64,000 bases of DNA from Bradyrhizobium sp. ISRA464 (GCF_029910095.1 NZ_CP094526.1:4402001-4466000), one strand, 5' to 3'; counted from the stretch's first letter, positions 25,638 through 35,390 are shown. Notes: generated from the letters alone by a model not told the origin. Numbers and translations are program-made.

Positions 25638-26627
25638 TCAGATCACGGGATTCCACGGCGCCGGGATCACCCGGTAGCCGTTGCCGTCCTTCTCGACATG
25701 GCCGAGGCCCGGGAACGGATAATGAAAGCCCTGCACCTGGAGCCGCTCCGCCACGACCATGTCGTAGATGCGGCGCCGGGTCTTCTCGGCCAGGTCGCCA
25801 TCCTGGTCGAAAAAGGCGTGCCAGCCGGGATGGGTCGCGAACGGATTCGGGTTGTTGGTCACGTCAGATTGGATGAAGACCTTGCCCGAGCCGGACGCCA
25901 GGACATAGGAGGTGTGGCCCGGCGTGTGCCCGATTGTCTCGACCGAGGTCAGGCCCGGCGCGATCTCCTTGCCCCATTCATACGGCGTGACCTCCCTCTT
26001 GAGACCGGCCTCGAAGATGTTGCGGTTGTTCTTGAACAGGCCCTGCATGCGGCCGGCCGGCGCGCGGCTCATCTCGCCGTCGTCCATCCAGAATTTCCAT
26101 TCGGCCGCGGGCACCAGCACCTCGGCGTTCGGGAACACCGGCGTGCCTTCGGCCGTCAGCAGGCCATTCACGTGGTCGCCGTGGAAGTGCGAGATCACGA
26201 CCATGTCGACATTCTTGGGGTCGAAGCCGGCCGCGACGAAATTGTCGGCGAACAGGCCGTTGGTCCCCTTGCTGCCGGCCTTCGCCAGCGCGCCGTTTCC
26301 GGTGTCGATCACGACAAGCTTGCCGCCGGTGTTGATCACCAGTGGCGCGAAATAGATCGTCATCATGTCGCGTGGCATGTACGCCCTGTCCAGCGCCGCG
26401 TTCACATCATCCCGCTTGGCGTTGGGAATGAACGAATCCTCCAGCTTGAAGACGTTCTTGCCGTCCGACACCACCGTGACAAGGATGTCCCCAACCTTGT
26501 AGCGATAGAAGCTCGGCGCCTGCCTGTCGGCGATCGGCGCCGCAGCGATGGCCGAGACCTCGGGCAACAGCGGCGCGGCTGCAATCCCAGCGGCGCCGGC
26601 GAGAGCGTGACGTCGTGTCAGTTCCAT
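25638..26627 (-). CDS. Metallo-beta-lactamase-fold hydrolase, exported
   Basis: 329 residues. N-terminus LTRRHALAGAAGIAAAPLLP is a Tat-type signal. The MBL metal motif is VISHFHGDHVNGL (H-x-H-x-D-H), followed by the His in GHTPGHTSYVLASG and the Asp in FIQSDVTNNP. The ordering (VVIDTGNGALAK, then the HxHxDH) fits lactonase/arylsulfatase-like periplasmic MBL proteins. ATG 26627 has GGAGG upstream; a longer in-frame reading to 27083 only overlaps the dedA gene and is rejected. It may precede the leader-paiB-argC unit on the same strand, but the 46-bp gap to the leader start and the change in function suggest separate control. Confidence 0.9.
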   Translation of the reverse strand: MELTRRHALAGAAGIAAAPLLPEVSAIAAAPIADRQAPSFYRYKVGDILVTVVSDGKNVFKLEDSFIPNAKRDDVNAALDRAYMPRDMMTIYFAPLVINTGGKLVVIDTGNGALAKAGSKGTNGLFADNFVAAGFDPKNVDMVVISHFHGDHVNGLLTAEGTPVFPNAEVLVPAAEWKFWMDDGEMSRAPAGRMQGLFKNNRNIFEAGLKREVTPYEWGKEIAPGLTSVETIGHTPGHTSYVLASGSGKVFIQSDVTNNPNPFATHPGWHAFFDQDGDLAEKTRRRIYDMVVAERLQVQGFHYPFPGLGHVEKDGNGYRVIPAPWNPVI

Positions 26628-26737
26628 GTGGTACCTCCAGTAAGACCGTGACCCGCGGCCGGCAGTTCCTCCCCGCTTGTGCGGCGGGCCGGTGCTTTCC
26701 GCGCTAACCCCTGTCTCGCCGTCATATTCCGCAGGCC

Positions 26738-27268
26738 TCACACGGCCCGCCATATCCATTCGATGGCCTGCGCGATCACGTCGCCGAACAGCAGCAGTGC
26801 CGCGGACCAGACCAGCGCAGAAACGAAATTGGCGATCTGAAACGGCCAGTACGACATCTCGAAAATGCCGGCGGCGAGCGGCACCGAGGCCCGCAGCGGA
26901 CCGAAGAAGCGCCCGATGAAGATGCTGGGCACGCCCCACCTGCTGACGAACGCCTCGCCGCGCGGCAGGATCTCCGGATAGCGCGACAGCGGCCACATCT
27001 TCGCGACGTGCTCCTTGTAGCGGTAGCCGAACCAGTAGGAGACCCAATCCCCGAGCGCAGCGCCGACGCCGCCGGCGATCCATACCGGCCAGAAATGGAT
27101 TCCGCTGGCGCCGATCAACGCGCCGATCGCAACGAGCGCCCCCCAGGCAGGGACAAGCAGCGAGATGAAGGCAAGCGACTCGGCGAACGCCAGCAGCAGG
27201 ACGATCGGAGCGGCCCAGGCCTGGTGATGGCGCACGAACTCGGCCAGGGCGCGCGCAAAATCCTCCAT
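26738..27268 (-). CDS. DedA-family membrane protein
   Basis: 176 residues. DedA/VTT signatures: FAESLAFISLLVPAWGALVAIGAL near the N-terminus, GDWVSYWFGYRYKEH, then GRFFGPLRASVPLAAGI (the G-R-F-x-P-x-R motif) and two C-terminal helices. About five membrane segments. DedA proteins act as lipid-carrier (undecaprenyl phosphate) flippases or scramblases and help maintain proton motive force. It is slightly shorter than E. coli DedA but complete. Start ATG 27268 is the only reasonable one. It is upstream of the MBL gene on the same strand, separated by 110 bp. Confidence 0.92.
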   Translation of the reverse strand: MEDFARALAEFVRHHQAWAAPIVLLLAFAESLAFISLLVPAWGALVAIGALIGASGIHFWPVWIAGGVGAALGDWVSYWFGYRYKEHVAKMWPLSRYPEILPRGEAFVSRWGVPSIFIGRFFGPLRASVPLAAGIFEMSYWPFQIANFVSALVWSAALLLFGDVIAQAIEWIWRAV

Positions 27269-27457
27269 CTGATCGAGTGCCTTCCTGCTCCGTTGTGGCC
27301 TTGAATGAACCTTTCTACCGGCTCCCAGCCTAAGAAGAGGTAAGCCAGCCCGTTGCGTGACATCAAGTCACAATGGCGGGGATCGAACGTGATTTCACAC
27401 GGGCTGCTGCCGCCCGGGCAGGCTCGCATTTCCCTACAAGAACCAAGGATGGACGGG

Positions 27458-27826
27458 ATGATCGGATCACTGATGATGTGCGTGAGCGTTGTTGTTCTCT
27501 CGTTCGGAATGCTCGCGGGCATCGCCATGGGCATCCAGCAGGACTTCACGTTGGCGCCGGCGCATGCGCATCTCAATCTCGTCGGCGGCGTGCTCCTGTT
27601 CTTGTTCGGCCTCTACTATCGTGTCTTTCCAGCGGCTGGCGCGACCCTGCTGGCGAAGCTCCAGGGCTGGCTGCATATCGTGGGTGCGATCCTCTTCCCG
27701 GCCGGCATTGCGCTGGTGGTCCTGAGAGGACACGCGTTCCTGGCGGCGCCCGTTGTGGGGTCGCTGCTGGTCACGCTCGCCATGGCCCTGTTCGCGGTCA
27801 TTGTATTCCGGACCTCGCGGGCGTAA
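27458..27826 (+). CDS. Four-helix membrane protein with an oxidase-like His motif
   Basis: 122 residues with four hydrophobic segments. The stretch APAHAHLNLVGGVLLFLFG resembles the His-containing helix found in NnrS and haem-copper oxidase subunit I-like proteins (H-A-H-L-N-L-x-G), and LQGWLHIVGAILFPAG holds another His. It is too short to be an oxidase, so it may be a haem- or metal-binding membrane protein of the same fold fragment. The likeness is motif-level only. ATG 27458 has AAGGA eight nt upstream; ATG 27449 is the alternative. Confidence 0.75.
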   Translation: MIGSLMMCVSVVVLSFGMLAGIAMGIQQDFTLAPAHAHLNLVGGVLLFLFGLYYRVFPAAGATLLAKLQGWLHIVGAILFPAGIALVVLRGHAFLAAPVVGSLLVTLAMALFAVIVFRTSRA

Positions 27827-27959
27827 TCGCGGATTCCTATCTAGGGGATGGCCAGGTCCGGCTCCGATCCGGCTTGGCCGTCCCCATAGGCAGCCCATCC
27901 GTGGCATAGTCAGAGCAACCGATTCGCCGCGCCAATACTCGCGCGCCATATGAAGATCC

Positions 27960-30020
27960 ATGGCTAAGTCTCTAAAACAAAACGCTAAAAGCAAATCAGC
28001 CGACGACTTGTTCGAAGCCCCTGAACCGAAGGGGCGCGCGCCGTTGAAGGTCGCCGCCCGGTCCTCTGGGGGGGCTGAAGCCGGCTACACGGCGGCTGAC
28101 ATCGAGGTGCTGGAGGGTCTGGAGCCGGTCCGTCGGCGGCCTGGCATGTATATCGGCGGCACCGACGAGAAGGCGCTGCATCACCTGTTCGCCGAGGTGA
28201 TCGACAACTCGATGGACGAGGCCTTGGCGGGCCACGCCACCTTCATCGAGGTGGAGCTGACCGCTGATGGCTTTCTGACGGTGACCGACAACGGCCGCGG
28301 CATTCCGGTCGACCCGCACCCGAAATTCCCGAAGAAGTCGGCGCTCGAAGTCATCATGTGCACGCTGCATTCGGGCGGCAAGTTCGACTCCAAGGTCTAT
28401 GAGACTTCGGGCGGCCTGCACGGCGTCGGCGTCTCCGTCGTCAATGCCCTCTCCTCACGGCTCGAGGTCGAGGTCGCGCGCAGCCAGAAGCTCTATCGCA
28501 TGACCTTCGAGCGCGGCCATCCCAAGGGCAAGCTCGAAGACCTCGGCAAGGTCAACAACCGCCGCGGCACCCGCATCCGCTTCAAGCCGGACACCGACAT
28601 CTTCGGCGCCAAGGCGACCTTCAAGCCGCAGCGCCTGTTCAAGATGACGCGCTCGAAGGCCTACCTGTTCGGCGGCGTCGAAATTCGCTGGCACTGCGAC
28701 CAGGAGCTGTTGAGGGGCATCGAGGACGTCCCGGCCGAGGCGAGCTTCCATTTCCCCGGCGGCCTGAAGGACTATCTCGCCGCGGCGATCCACGCCGACA
28801 CGCTGGTGCATCAGGATATCTTCTCTGGCAAGTCCGGCCGCAGCGGCGCGCACGGCGCCTGTGAATGGGCGGTGGCCTGGACCGCGGACGCCGACGGCTT
28901 CCTGTCGTCCTACACCAACACCGTGCCGACCCCCGATGGCGGCACCCACGAAAGCGGTCTGCGCAGCGCGCTGCTGCGTGGTCTGAAGGACCACGCTGAG
29001 CGCGTCGGCCAAGGCAAGCGCGCGGCCTCCGTCACCTCGGAAGACGTGATGGTGGGCGCAGCCGTCATGCTCTCGGTGTTCGTGCGCGAGCCTGAATTCC
29101 AGGGCCAGACCAAGGATCGCCTCGCCACCGCCGAAGCACAGCGCATCGTCGAACAGGCGATGAAGGATCCGTTCGACCACTGGCTGTCGGCCAATCCGAA
29201 CCAGGCCAACAGGCTGCTGGATTTCGTGATTGATCGCGCCGAGGAGCGGCTGCGCCGCCGCCAGGAGAAGGAGACCGCGCGCAAGACCGCGGGCAAGAAG
29301 CTCCGCCTCCCCGGCAAGCTCGCCGATTGCACCGACGCCGGGACCGAAGGCTCAGAGCTCTTTATCGTGGAAGGCGACTCGGCAGGCGGCAGCGCCAAGC
29401 AGGCGCGCGATCGCAAGACCCAGGCCGTGCTGCCGCTGCGCGGAAAGATTCTCAACGTCGCCTCCGCCGGCAAGGACAAGTTGATGGCCAACGCCCAGCT
29501 CTCCGACCTCGTGCAGGCGATCGGCTGCGGCACGCTCGCGCATTACCGCGAAGAGGATCTGCGCTATCAGCGCATCATTATCATGACCGACGCCGACGTC
29601 GACGGCGCGCATATCGCTTCGCTGCTGATCACCTTCTTCTACCGGCAGATGCCGCGGCTGATCGATGAGGGGCACCTCTATCTCGCCGTGCCACCACTCT
29701 ACAAACTGACCCACGGCACCAAATCGGTCTACGCCCGCGATGACGCCCACAAAGATGCGTTGCTGAAGAGCCAATTCAACGCCAATGCGAAGGTCGACAT
29801 CAGCCGCTTCAAAGGCCTCGGCGAGATGATGCCCACGCAGCTCAAGGAAACCACCATGGATCCGGCCAAGCGCACGCTGCTGCGGGTGGTGCTGCTGGCC
29901 GACGATCGCGAGGGCACCGCGGACTCGGTCGAGCGGCTGATGGGCACGAAAGCGGAAGCTCGCTTTGCCTTCATCTCCGACAAGGCCGAATTCGCGAGCG
30001 ACGACATGCTCGACGTCTAA
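27960..30020 (+). CDS. parE: DNA topoisomerase IV subunit B
   Basis: 686 residues. GHKL ATPase: VIDNSMDEALAG, DNGRGIPVD, and TSGGLHGVGVSVVNALS. Transducer domain follows, then TOPRIM with ELFIVEGDSAGGSAKQARDR, IIIMTDADVDGAHI and the C-terminal RFKGLGEMMPTQLKETTMDP. ParE rather than GyrB is supported by the length (no GyrB insert) and the Lys-rich N-terminal start MAKSLKQNAKSKSADDLFEA. It decatenates daughter chromosomes with ParC, which is not in this window. Start ATG 27960 has no strong Shine-Dalgarno sequence. A hairpin terminator follows the stop. Confidence 0.96.
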   Translation: MAKSLKQNAKSKSADDLFEAPEPKGRAPLKVAARSSGGAEAGYTAADIEVLEGLEPVRRRPGMYIGGTDEKALHHLFAEVIDNSMDEALAGHATFIEVELTADGFLTVTDNGRGIPVDPHPKFPKKSALEVIMCTLHSGGKFDSKVYETSGGLHGVGVSVVNALSSRLEVEVARSQKLYRMTFERGHPKGKLEDLGKVNNRRGTRIRFKPDTDIFGAKATFKPQRLFKMTRSKAYLFGGVEIRWHCDQELLRGIEDVPAEASFHFPGGLKDYLAAAIHADTLVHQDIFSGKSGRSGAHGACEWAVAWTADADGFLSSYTNTVPTPDGGTHESGLRSALLRGLKDHAERVGQGKRAASVTSEDVMVGAAVMLSVFVREPEFQGQTKDRLATAEAQRIVEQAMKDPFDHWLSANPNQANRLLDFVIDRAEERLRRRQEKETARKTAGKKLRLPGKLADCTDAGTEGSELFIVEGDSAGGSAKQARDRKTQAVLPLRGKILNVASAGKDKLMANAQLSDLVQAIGCGTLAHYREEDLRYQRIIIMTDADVDGAHIASLLITFFYRQMPRLIDEGHLYLAVPPLYKLTHGTKSVYARDDAHKDALLKSQFNANAKVDISRFKGLGEMMPTQLKETTMDPAKRTLLRVVLLADDREGTADSVERLMGTKAEARFAFISDKAEFASDDMLDV

Positions 30021-30052
30021 ACCTCAACCTATTGATTTCGGATGTCTTTTTT

Positions 30053-30076
30053 GGCCGCTTCCCATGGGGAGCGGCC
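30053..30076 (+). terminator. Hairpin terminator after parE
   Basis: GGCCGCT (30053-30059) pairs with AGCGGCC (30070-30076), with TCCC/GGGG extending the stem. It lies 33 bp after the parE stop, preceded by a T-run (TCTTTTTT) and followed by ATTTGCCTTTT. With Ts on both sides it could work in either direction. Confidence 0.6.
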
Positions 30077-30258
30077 ATTTGCCTTTTAAGGGCGGCGGAG
30101 GCCGCTTTGGGCCAAGAGCCTGTTCCGTTTTCGGCGGGTTGTGTCCCACCCGCAACAGCATTTCTGGCGCGACCACGTATAGTGCCATGAGTTACGGGAA
30201 TCGGCGCCAGCGCCAGTCCCCAGCGACCCGACCGAACGCAAAAGCCGAGGATCTAATA

Positions 30259-31050
30259 ATGAAGAAGTTTCTGCTCGCTCTGACCGCGGTTGCTGCGATG
30301 ACGGCATCGGCGTCGGCGGCTGACCTTGCCGCCCGCCCCTACACCAAGGCTCCTGCCCCGCTCCCGGTGGCGCCGAGCTGGACCGGCTTCTACATTTTCG
30401 GCGGCGGCGGCGGCGGTCTCTGGGACGCTGACACCGGCATCCAGTCGACCACCACGGGTGCGAGCATCCTGGGCTTCAATCAGCGGCAGGGCGGCGACGG
30501 CTGGTTCGGCACGGTTGGCGCCGGTTACGACTGGCAGGTCAGCCCGAGCTGGGTCTTCGGTGTGTTCGCTGACGGCCAGTTCGGCAGCCTCAAGGGCACC
30601 ATTCAGGATCAGGTCGGGTTCCTCGCCGGCAACATCAAGAACGACTACAACTGGGCTGCCGGCGTCCGCCTCGGCTACCTGATTGCGCCGAACGTCCTGT
30701 CGTACGTGAACGCCGGCTATTCCAACTCGCACTGGAAGGGCACGACGCTGTTCGACACGGCTAGCGCTCTGCCCGCCGGTCTGCACACCAACGGCTTCGA
30801 TCGCAGCGGCTGGTTCGTCGGCGGCGGCGTCGAGAACAACCTGAACTTCTTCGGCATCACCGCGCCGGGCTGGTTCATGAAGACCGAATATCGCGCTGCC
30901 TACTACGACAGCAAGGCCATCTCCGAGCTGGCCGATGGCACCAACCTGTCAAACGGCCGCGACATCACCTTCAAGCCCTTCGTGCAGACCATCAGCACGT
31001 CGCTGGTCTACCGCTTCAACTGGAGCGGCCCGGTGGTCGCCAAGTACTGA
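30259..31050 (+). CDS. Omp25/porin-like outer membrane beta-barrel protein
   Basis: 263 residues. MKKFLLALTAVAAMTASASAADLAA is a signal peptide cut after ASA. The mature start ARPYTKAPAPLPVAPSWTGFYIF and the ending FVQTISTSLVYRFNW are the conserved ends of the small alphaproteobacterial 8-stranded porin/Omp25 family. VGAGYDWQVSPSWVFGVFADG-type strands alternate between (shown in parts). It sits in the outer membrane as a structural or minor porin. ATG 30259 has GAGG eight nt upstream. Monocistronic, closed by a strong terminator at 31081-31110. Confidence 0.93.
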   Translation: MKKFLLALTAVAAMTASASAADLAARPYTKAPAPLPVAPSWTGFYIFGGGGGGLWDADTGIQSTTTGASILGFNQRQGGDGWFGTVGAGYDWQVSPSWVFGVFADGQFGSLKGTIQDQVGFLAGNIKNDYNWAAGVRLGYLIAPNVLSYVNAGYSNSHWKGTTLFDTASALPAGLHTNGFDRSGWFVGGGVENNLNFFGITAPGWFMKTEYRAAYYDSKAISELADGTNLSNGRDITFKPFVQTISTSLVYRFNWSGPVVAKY

Positions 31051-31080
31051 TCAAGTACTGATCCTGCGCAATCGCAGCTC

Positions 31081-31110
31081 AAAAGCCCCGGCATTGTCCG
31101 GGGCTTTTTT
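31081..31110 (+). terminator. Strong rho-independent terminator after the porin gene
   Basis: AAAAGCCCCGG (31081-31091), loop CATTGT, CCGGGGCTTTT (31098-31108) and further Ts. This is an 11-bp stem with an A-tract on one side and a T-tract on the other, a textbook intrinsic terminator. Confidence 0.92.
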
Positions 31111-31263
31111 GTTGTCGCGCGCGCCCCGCAGCGCGCCGGAGACGATGGAACTTCGCAGGAACATCGTCCCTCGCGCAGGGCCGTCGGTCGGATCCCGATC
31201 TGGTCGAGCCCGCGATGATCGGGCACTCTGCGCATCGGTTCCAAAACAAGGCGGACAACAACA

Positions 31264-32034
31264 ATGAAGAAAGAACTGTTCGATCTCTCCGGCAAGGTCG
31301 CTGTCGTCACCGGCGGCAATGGCGGCATCGGGCTCGGCATGGCGCGCGGCCTCGCCGACGCGGGTGCTGCGATTGCCGTCGTCGGCCGCAACGAGGAGAA
31401 GTCGCGAGCGGCCGTCGAGGATTTCAGCCAACGCGGCGTCAAGGCGATCGCGGTGGCAACCGACGTCACCGACAAGTCGGCGGTCGCTGCAATGGTCGAG
31501 CGTGTCGTCAAGGAGCTCGGCCGGATCGACATTCTCATCAACAACGCCGGCATGAGCATCCGCAAGCCGCCGCACGAGCTGGAGCTCGATGAGTGGAGCA
31601 AGGTCATCGACACCAACCTCACCAGCGCCTTCGTGTGCTCGAAGGCGGCCTATCCGGCGCTGAAGGCATCCGGCCGCGGCAAGGTCATCAATATCGGCTC
31701 GATGATGTCGATCTTCGGCGCGAGCTTCGCCCCGGCCTATGCCGCGAGCAAAGGCGGCATCGTGCAGTTTACCCGCGCCTGCGCCACGGCCTGGGCGCCG
31801 GACAACATCCAAGTCAATGCCATCCTCCCCGGCTGGATCGACACCGACCTGACGCGGGGCGCGCGCCAGCAAGTCGCCGGCCTTCACGACCGCGTGCTGG
31901 CGCGGACCCCGGCGGCACGCTGGGGCGCGATCGATGACTTCGCAGGCATCGCCGTGTTTCTGGCCTCACCAGCGTCAGACTTCGTCACCGGCACCGCCAT
32001 CCCCGTCGACGGCGGCTATTCGATCATGGCCTAA
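31264..32034 (+). CDS. Short-chain dehydrogenase/reductase (SDR)
   Basis: 256 residues. TGGNGGIGLGMARGL (cofactor loop), NNAGMSIRKPP, catalytic Ser in INIGSMMSIFG, and YAASKGGIVQF with Tyr-x3-Lys. GRN after the second strand (VVGRNEEK) suggests NADP(H). The C-terminus VTGTAIPVDGGYSIMA is typical of classical SDRs such as gluconate 5-dehydrogenase and FabG relatives. Substrate not determined. It is a separate subfamily from the SDR at 12169. Convergent with the FAD monooxygenase gene and separated from it by a bidirectional hairpin. Confidence 0.92.
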   Translation: MKKELFDLSGKVAVVTGGNGGIGLGMARGLADAGAAIAVVGRNEEKSRAAVEDFSQRGVKAIAVATDVTDKSAVAAMVERVVKELGRIDILINNAGMSIRKPPHELELDEWSKVIDTNLTSAFVCSKAAYPALKASGRGKVINIGSMMSIFGASFAPAYAASKGGIVQFTRACATAWAPDNIQVNAILPGWIDTDLTRGARQQVAGLHDRVLARTPAARWGAIDDFAGIAVFLASPASDFVTGTAIPVDGGYSIMA

Positions 32035-32045
32035 GCCGCGGACAT

Positions 32046-32073
32046 GAAAGCCCCGGCCAACGTCGGGGCTTTC
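32046..32073. terminator. Bidirectional hairpin terminator between convergent genes
   Basis: GAAAGCCCCG (32046-32055) and CGGGGCTTTC (32064-32073) are perfect 10-bp complements around an 8-nt loop. It lies between the stop of the SDR and the stop of the convergent monooxygenase gene, so it can serve both. Confidence 0.75.
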
Positions 32074-32092
32074 GCGAACGCATGGCCAGTCC

Positions 32093-33343
32093 TCAGCTCT
32101 GCGCCGGCGAATGCACGTGCTCGGGCCGCACGCCCACGCCGACAAGGCGCGCGAGCAGCCCCTGCAGCCATGGCACCGCCGTGACCACCCGCACGGCGAG
32201 CGGTACTTCCAGCGGCTGACCGCCCGATTTCAGCGCCACGGTGATGATGTTGCTTTGCGCGATCACCTGCATGCGCTGCGTCACGCGCACGGGAAATTCG
32301 CGCCGCCGCCTGACGGCATCGAGTTCGTCCTCCGACGGACAGCCGCGCGCGAGCTTCGCCGCCAGGATATTGGCGGTCGCGACCGCGTCCTGCACCGCGA
32401 GGTTGACGCCGACGCCGCCGACCGGCGACATCGCGTGCGCGGCATCGCCGATGCACAGCAGGCCGGGACGGGCCCAGCGGCTCAGTCGGTTGATCGCCAC
32501 CGTGAGCAGCTTGACGTCGTCGAAACTCTTCACCTCGGCGATGCCTGATTTAAGGACCGGTGCGATCCGTACGACATCGTCGAGCAGCGCCGGCAAGCCC
32601 CTCGCCTTCACGGCGTCATACTGTCCCTTGGCGATCACATAGGCGCATTGCCAATAGCCGCCACGATCGAACGTCACCAGCATCCTGCCGGGCTCGACGC
32701 GCGCGAACAGATTCTCCGTTTCGTCCGGCCGCCGCCCGACGCGAAACCACAGCACGTCCATCGGCGCGCCGATCTCCTCGACCGCGAGTCCGGCACACGC
32801 GCGCACCGTGGAATGGCGACCATCACAGGCGATCGTGAGATCCGCCTCGATGTCGATCGTCCCGTCCGGCGTCTTTGCGCGAACGCCCGCGACGGTGTCG
32901 CCGCGCCGGATCAGATCGGTCGCCTCCGTGCTCATCAACACATTCAGCGACGCGAAGCGCTTGCCGCTGTCGCGCAGGAAATTCAGGAAGTCCCACTGCG
33001 GCATGAACGCGATGAAGGGATATTTGATGTTGACGCGACTGAGGTCGGCAATACGCACCGGCGTGCCGCCGAACATGCCCTCGAGCTTCTGCAATTGCTG
33101 GTGCGGAAGTTTCAGGAAGCCGTCGATCAGCCCGAGTTCGTCCATCACCTGCAAGGTCGAGGGATGCACGGTGTCGCCGCGGAAGTCGCGGAAGAAGTCG
33201 GCGTGCTTCTCCAGCACCACGACCTCGATCCCGGCGCGTCCGAGCAGGTAGCCGAGCATCATGCCGGCGGGGCCGCCCCCGACCACGCAACAGCGCACTT
33301 TCATCGAGCGCGCTTTCGGCTGCTCCCGATTGCCTGCATCCAT
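32093..33343 (-). CDS. FAD-dependent aromatic-type monooxygenase (PHBH/UbiH fold)
   Basis: 416 residues. N-terminal FAD fingerprint CCVVGGGPAGMMLGYLLGRAG, the middle DG motif ACDGRHSTVR, and the GD motif CIGDAAHAMSPVGGVGVNLAVQDA are all in place, the group A flavin hydroxylase pattern. The FRGDTVHPSTLQVMDELGL segment is close to the p-hydroxybenzoate or kynurenine hydroxylase-like family acting on aromatic acids. The substrate is unknown. ATG 33343 (GAGG eight nt upstream) is preferred to GTG 33364. It is the only gene on this strand until the truncated caspase-like frame upstream. Confidence 0.9.
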   Translation of the reverse strand: MDAGNREQPKARSMKVRCCVVGGGPAGMMLGYLLGRAGIEVVVLEKHADFFRDFRGDTVHPSTLQVMDELGLIDGFLKLPHQQLQKLEGMFGGTPVRIADLSRVNIKYPFIAFMPQWDFLNFLRDSGKRFASLNVLMSTEATDLIRRGDTVAGVRAKTPDGTIDIEADLTIACDGRHSTVRACAGLAVEEIGAPMDVLWFRVGRRPDETENLFARVEPGRMLVTFDRGGYWQCAYVIAKGQYDAVKARGLPALLDDVVRIAPVLKSGIAEVKSFDDVKLLTVAINRLSRWARPGLLCIGDAAHAMSPVGGVGVNLAVQDAVATANILAAKLARGCPSEDELDAVRRRREFPVRVTQRMQVIAQSNIITVALKSGGQPLEVPLAVRVVTAVPWLQGLLARLVGVGVRPEHVHSPAQS

Positions 33344-33413
33344 GCCGCCATCCTCATTGCTCACAGACCCTAGATCCGGATTGTAACGCCAATCGGACGG
33401 AAAGGATGCAAAG

Positions 33414-34376
33414 CTACCGCCGGAACGTCTTGATCTCCGACACGCTGCCGTCGCGATAGGTCAGCTCGACCGACACCAACTTGGTCTGCGGTGCGAGCTT
33501 CAGATAGGGCTGCGCGTTGGAGGGAATGGCCCCGGGATCGCGCGAATCGCAGGCCGGCATCTTCAGCACCTTGTCGAGCACCGCGGTATCGATGCCGATG
33601 CGCACCTCACGGATCGCGCAACGATACGACATCAGGTGCGTGTAGTAGACCAGCAGGCCGTTGAACTCGCGGAACGACATCCAACTCGTCGCGGTCATGT
33701 CGAGGATCTTGCGCTGGTCCCGGATCAGCGCGGCTTCGGGATCGAACTTGATCGGGAACGGCCCCTGCATCTCGCCCTGCGTATCGACATAGCGGAGCTC
33801 GATGGTGCCGGCCGGCGCATCGGGCGGCAGTTCGATCGGGTTGGGCATCCGCTTGCGGGTGCGCGGGTCGAGCGTATCCATGAAGCCGGTCTCGCGGAAA
33901 TCGCCGCTTTCGCCTATCCGCCACGAAATGCCGAGCGCCGCGTCGGCGATCGAGAACACCACGGTCCAGCCGCCATTGTGCCGCGAGAAGCTCGCGATCG
34001 GCGCATTGACGGTCTCCTCCTTCGGCACTCTCGGCACCGACACCGGCGGCAGCGCCGCCACCTGCTGCGGCGGCGTTGCTTGCTTGACCGCATCACCCGC
34101 CCCCTTCGGCGCTCCGTTGAGGAAGACGTCGTCGACCATCTGATCGAAATACACCGGGATCTGCTTGTGCCTCACCGTCTCGGCCATCTCGCTCACCAGA
34201 CGCCGCGCGCGCTGCGCGACCTGCACCAGGTTTTCGCCGGGCTGCAGCAGCTCGCTGGCAAAGGTCCGGGTGAACACCGAGTTGGGATTGGTGTCGTCAT
34301 TCGAGAGTCGATCGAGCGCGGTTTGCCGCGGTCCCGCCGAAAACACCGAGAACACGCCCTCGGGCAGTTGCGTCAT
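33414..34376 (-). pseudogene. Caspase-like (peptidase C14) protein lacking its catalytic front half
   Basis: 320 residues open from ATG 34376. The first 90 (LPEGVFSVFSAGPRQTALD, SVFTRTFASELLQPG and VYFDQMVDDVFLNG) match the end of a bacterial caspase domain, but the His and Cys catalytic segments that should come earlier are absent. The upstream in-frame sequence (GLAPM back to a TGA near 34433) soon stops looking like caspase. The remainder is the C-terminal region usual for Bradyrhizobium caspase proteins, with no named domain. An N-terminal part of roughly 150-200 residues seems to have been lost at a breakpoint near 34380-34430. No signal peptide and no Shine-Dalgarno sequence. Confidence 0.6.
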
Positions 34377-34402
34377 CGGCGCGAGCCCGCACCGCGCCGC
34401 TC

Positions 34403-35137
34403 GGCGAGGACGGATTCCATCTGCGTATCCTCAAGGTCCCGGTTGCGGATATTCGCCGGCCGCGCACCGGCCTCGAGACGCTCGTCCCCCAACCGGTGCA
34501 GCCGCGGACGACGCTCCTGCCGCTGCTGGAATCCTGCTTCCGAGACCTCGTCGAAAGCAGCGATGCCGCACCTCCCGCCAACTCCACAGCACTGGTGGAG
34601 GCGCTGGCCCATTTCGCGCTGATGGAGCGCGGCGTCCTGCGCCCGGGCAGCCGGCTCGCGCAACAGGCGCTTCGAACCGGCCGCCTGTCGCTGGCCCGCC
34701 GCCTGATCGAGCAGAATCTGTCGCGGGCAGCGCTGTCGCCGACGCTGATTGCCGACATGCTCGGCATTTCGGTGCGGCACATGCACGTCCTGTTCGAAGC
34801 GACCGCGATGAGCTTCTCCCAGACCGTCGCTACGCTGCGGATCGATCGGAGCCGCCGTCTGCTGCGAGAGACGCCCGGGCGGCCGATCGCAGAGATTGCC
34901 TTTGCCAGCGGCTTCGAGAGCCTTGCGACGTTCTATCGGGCCTTCAACGCGGTCGAGGGCATGTCGCCGGGCGATTTATCGGGCGATCCCGCGCGCCGAG
35001 CCCAACACGGCCTTGCCCGTCGATCGATGAGCGCCGCGATCCTGCGGAACGCCCCGGCGAGTTCAGGAGCCGCCACGCGCCAGGTGCCGCTGCAGCCCCG
35101 CCCTTGCGACTCCGCCAGTCATTTGACCGGAAAATGA
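34403..35137 (+). pseudogene. AraC-family regulator missing its N-terminus
   Basis: The frame contains a complete AraC helix-turn-helix pair (ALSPTLIADMLGISVRHMHV and RPIAEIAFASGFESLATFYR, followed by FNAVEGMSPGDL) and, before that, the last part of a cupin-like sensing domain (GFHLRILKVPVADIRR, then LETLVPQPVQPRTTLLP). The coding look begins at about 34403, immediately next to the truncated end of the caspase-like gene on the other strand, and there is no start codon with a ribosome site there. A GTG at 34496 would give 213 residues but only a partial sensor. Both genes thus end at the same junction, which implies a rearrangement. A shortened DNA-binding protein could still be made. Confidence 0.55.
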
Positions 35138-35390
35138 CGGATAGGACGCTTATTTGTGCGAAAACATTAAGCTTTTTCGGCCATGGGGCAGGTTCCAAGA
35201 TTGACTTTGCCGGTTTGGACCCTATGTTCCAGCTTAACGCGGCCCTCGGATCGAAGCGCGATTCGTCAGGTTTGCCGCCCGTCAGCGTCACACAGAGCCC
35301 CCGAGCTTTTTTGAGAAGCGAGCCGTTTCGGGGCCGAACGCGACAGCCTTTTACCTTCGATTCCGAACGGCGGTATCGACCAGAGGCTCA

